A DNA stretch of 64,000 nucleotides from Kangiella sp. TOML190 (GTDB taxonomy: Bacteria; Pseudomonadota; Gammaproteobacteria; Enterobacterales; Kangiellaceae): positions 930,001 to 994,000 of the forward strand of contig NZ_BQYL01000001.1 in NCBI RefSeq assembly GCF_023706045.1. The letters are read 5' to 3'. The notes under the pieces were generated by a model. It worked only from the letters and a program-made list of their open reading frames with translations, was not told the origin of the DNA and did not search any database. Below are positions 63,004 to 64,000 of the stretch, in pieces. Made by a program: the position numbers and the translations under genes. Every line of letters begins with the position of its first letter. Position 1 is the stretch's first letter.

Positions 63004-63020
63004 CGTCATTGCGAGCGAAG
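63004..63020. repeat. REP-like repeat, short copy (CGTCATTGCGAG type)
   Basis: CCGTCATTGCGAGCGAAG in the gap between the Rhs gene and ruvX. It shares CGTCATTGCGAG with the copy at 1986-2020. It lies at the other edge of the Rhs region. Confidence 0.6.
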
Positions 63021-63129
63021 TTTAAATAGTTTTCTTGTTTGTTGGGATTCTCAAGTTCATCCGAACGTACGAATGTTTATCCCAAGCTAGGTTTGCTCAA
63101 CTCAATATTAAGCCTGTTATTAGAGCTTA

Positions 63130-63567
63130 CTAAACCGATTCAAAATAACTTTTGAGAATTAGCTCGGCGGCGTAGGCGTCGATTTCCTGATTAACTTTTT
63201 TATAGCCGCCGATTTCGAATAAATATTCTTTGACTTCCACAGAGCTTAGCCGCTCGTCGTGTAAAAAGGCGGGCAAGCCAAAACGGCCATGCAGTCTGTC
63301 GGCGAATTTTTTGGCCTTTTGGGTGAACGCTTGTTCACTGTCATCCATATTCAGCGGTAAGCCCACCACGAAAGCATCCACTTGCCATTCTTTGATAAGT
63401 TTTTCGACTTCTTGCCACTGGGGTTGATCGTTTTTGCAGGCAAGAACTGTTAGCGCTTGGGTGGATAAACTCGGCTTATAACCGGTGGCGATGCCAATTC
63501 TTTTTTCACCAAAATCAAAGCTGAGAAAGCGATTGAGCGTCTTTTGGGATTTTACCGACGATATCAT
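63130..63567 (-). CDS. ruvX: Holliday junction resolvase-like RuvX (YqgF)
   Basis: RNase H-fold protein required for 16S rRNA 5'-end processing and proposed as a Holliday junction resolvase. The 145 residues include LSFDFGEKRIGIATG with the first catalytic Asp, VGLPLNMDDSE in the middle and HDERLSSVEVKEYL with the acidic residues of the second half. It abuts the yqgE stop, the standard pairing. Confidence 0.95.
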   Translation of the reverse strand: MISSVKSQKTLNRFLSFDFGEKRIGIATGYKPSLSTQALTVLACKNDQPQWQEVEKLIKEWQVDAFVVGLPLNMDDSEQAFTQKAKKFADRLHGRFGLPAFLHDERLSSVEVKEYLFEIGGYKKVNQEIDAYAAELILKSYFESV

Positions 63568-64000
63568 CTAGGCGTGGCCTTCTTGATTGCTTAATTGAGT
63601 CCAGTCAATACCTAACAGCTCGGTTGCTTTATGCCAAACTTGATCGGCAGGGGTATCAAACAACAGATCGGGCGTGGCTTCCACCAATAGCCAAGAGCTG
63701 TCTTCCATTTCTTTTTCCAGCTGGCCTTTTTCCCAGCCGGCATAGCCCAAAGCGATGCGCACTTTTTCCGGCCCTTCGTTTTTAGCAATGGCGCTTAAAA
63801 TATCTTCCGAGGTGGACAATGCCAGTTCATTGGTTACCGTCAGTGACGATTGCCAATTACCAATCGGGCTGTGCAGAATAAAGCCGCGCTCTGGCGACAC
63901 AGGGCCTCCAGCCAGCAGCTTTTCCGCTAACGGTTGATCGCTATTGGTTTCAAATTTAAGGTGATCGAACAGTTCTTGGTAAGTGGCTTCCAAAGGAATA
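63568..64000 (-). CDS. YqgE/AlgH family protein (5' end outside window)
   Basis: The 3' portion of a UPF0301 protein. The visible residues include AEKLLAGGPVSPERGFILHS and VRIALGYAGWEKGQLEKEM, typical of YqgE/AlgH. The frame stays open past the right edge (IPLEATYQELFDHL), so the apparent ATG at 63993 is internal; family length is about 185. It is coupled to ruvX downstream. Function is uncertain; AlgH has been linked to alginate regulation in Pseudomonas. Confidence 0.93.
   Translation of the reverse strand, partial: IPLEATYQELFDHLKFETNSDQPLAEKLLAGGPVSPERGFILHSPIGNWQSSLTVTNELALSTSEDILSAIAKNEGPEKVRIALGYAGWEKGQLEKEMEDSSWLLVEATPDLLFDTPADQVWHKATELLGIDWTQLSNQEGHA

Noticed and set aside
1-64000. 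CRISPR arrays, prophage, insertion sequences
   Set aside because: No regular direct repeats with spacers, no phage structural genes and no transposase genes were seen. Only short REP-like repeats are present.

Overview
The window reads as a chromosome segment of a free-living gammaproteobacterium of moderate G+C content. Gene orders typical of that class include tkt-gap-pgk-fba, zapB-like/zapA/6S RNA/ygfA opposite ygfB-pepP-ubiH-ubiI, mutY-yggX-tRNA-Phe, yggS-proC-yggT opposite pilT-pilU, and yqgE-ruvX. The mix of central genes, the GlyGly-CTERM peptidase and the marine-type sortase pair would suit Kangiellaceae or a nearby marine group. That placement is inference from gene content, not a measured relationship.

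Layout. 1-4.4 kb: lower glycolysis/gluconeogenesis (tkt 3' end, gap, pgk, fba). 4.4-10 kb: a small membrane protein, serA, then an acyl carrier protein, a PrsK-like histidine kinase, a PrsR-like sigma54 activator and a lipoprotein in one operon. 10-16.6 kb: rpiA, ygfA, 6S RNA, zapA and a ZapB-like gene on the minus strand, then ygfB-pepP-ubiH-ubiI on plus. 16.7-19.4 kb: a secreted S1 peptidase with PKD-type repeats and a GlyGly-CTERM tail, plus a small lipoprotein. 19.5-22.3 kb: a ferric-iron ABC uptake pair behind a Fur box. 22.3-23.9 kb: a VOC protein, a frameshifted FMN reductase and a divergent SoxR-type regulator. 24-28.9 kb: gcvT, gcvH, gcvP. 28.9-31.3 kb: a split borosin RiPP locus (precursor peptide plus backbone N-methyltransferase) followed by a truncated-looking TPR protein. 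31.4-37.4 kb: mutH, rppH, carbonic anhydrase, a DUF938 methyltransferase, a TauE-type permease, lgt, thyA, folA. 37.4-41.5 kb: a sortase with its VIT/VWA partner, a SIMPL protein and YccF. 41.6-46.9 kb: aspartoacylase, tRNA-Phe, yggX, mutY, an SLC13 permease, trmB. 47-50 kb: a DUF6232 gene broken by a stop codon, a YbaY/META lipoprotein, an SRPBCC protein and a zinc alcohol dehydrogenase. 50-56.9 kb: hemW, rdgB, DUF4426, yggT, proC, yggS, pilT, pilU. 57-62.9 kb: a Sec-exported Rhs toxin candidate with an overlapping membrane-anchored immunity candidate. 63.1-64 kb: ruvX and the 3' part of yqgE.

The most interesting locus is the split borosin at 28.9-30.1 kb. A 76-residue precursor with a borosin-binding-like helical leader and a short hydrophobic tail is followed by a strong intrinsic terminator, then by a methyltransferase resembling Shewanella SonM. 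Overlapping palindromes lie in its promoter. The second is the Rhs locus: a zinc-phospholipase-like C-terminal domain, an inserted beta-sandwich-like domain and a coupled immunity candidate. The third is a PrsK/PrsR pair, normally found with exosortase/PEP-CTERM exopolysaccharide loci, here with only an acyl carrier protein and a lipoprotein. Several genes show lesions: the FMN reductase, the DUF6232 gene and probably the TPR gene.
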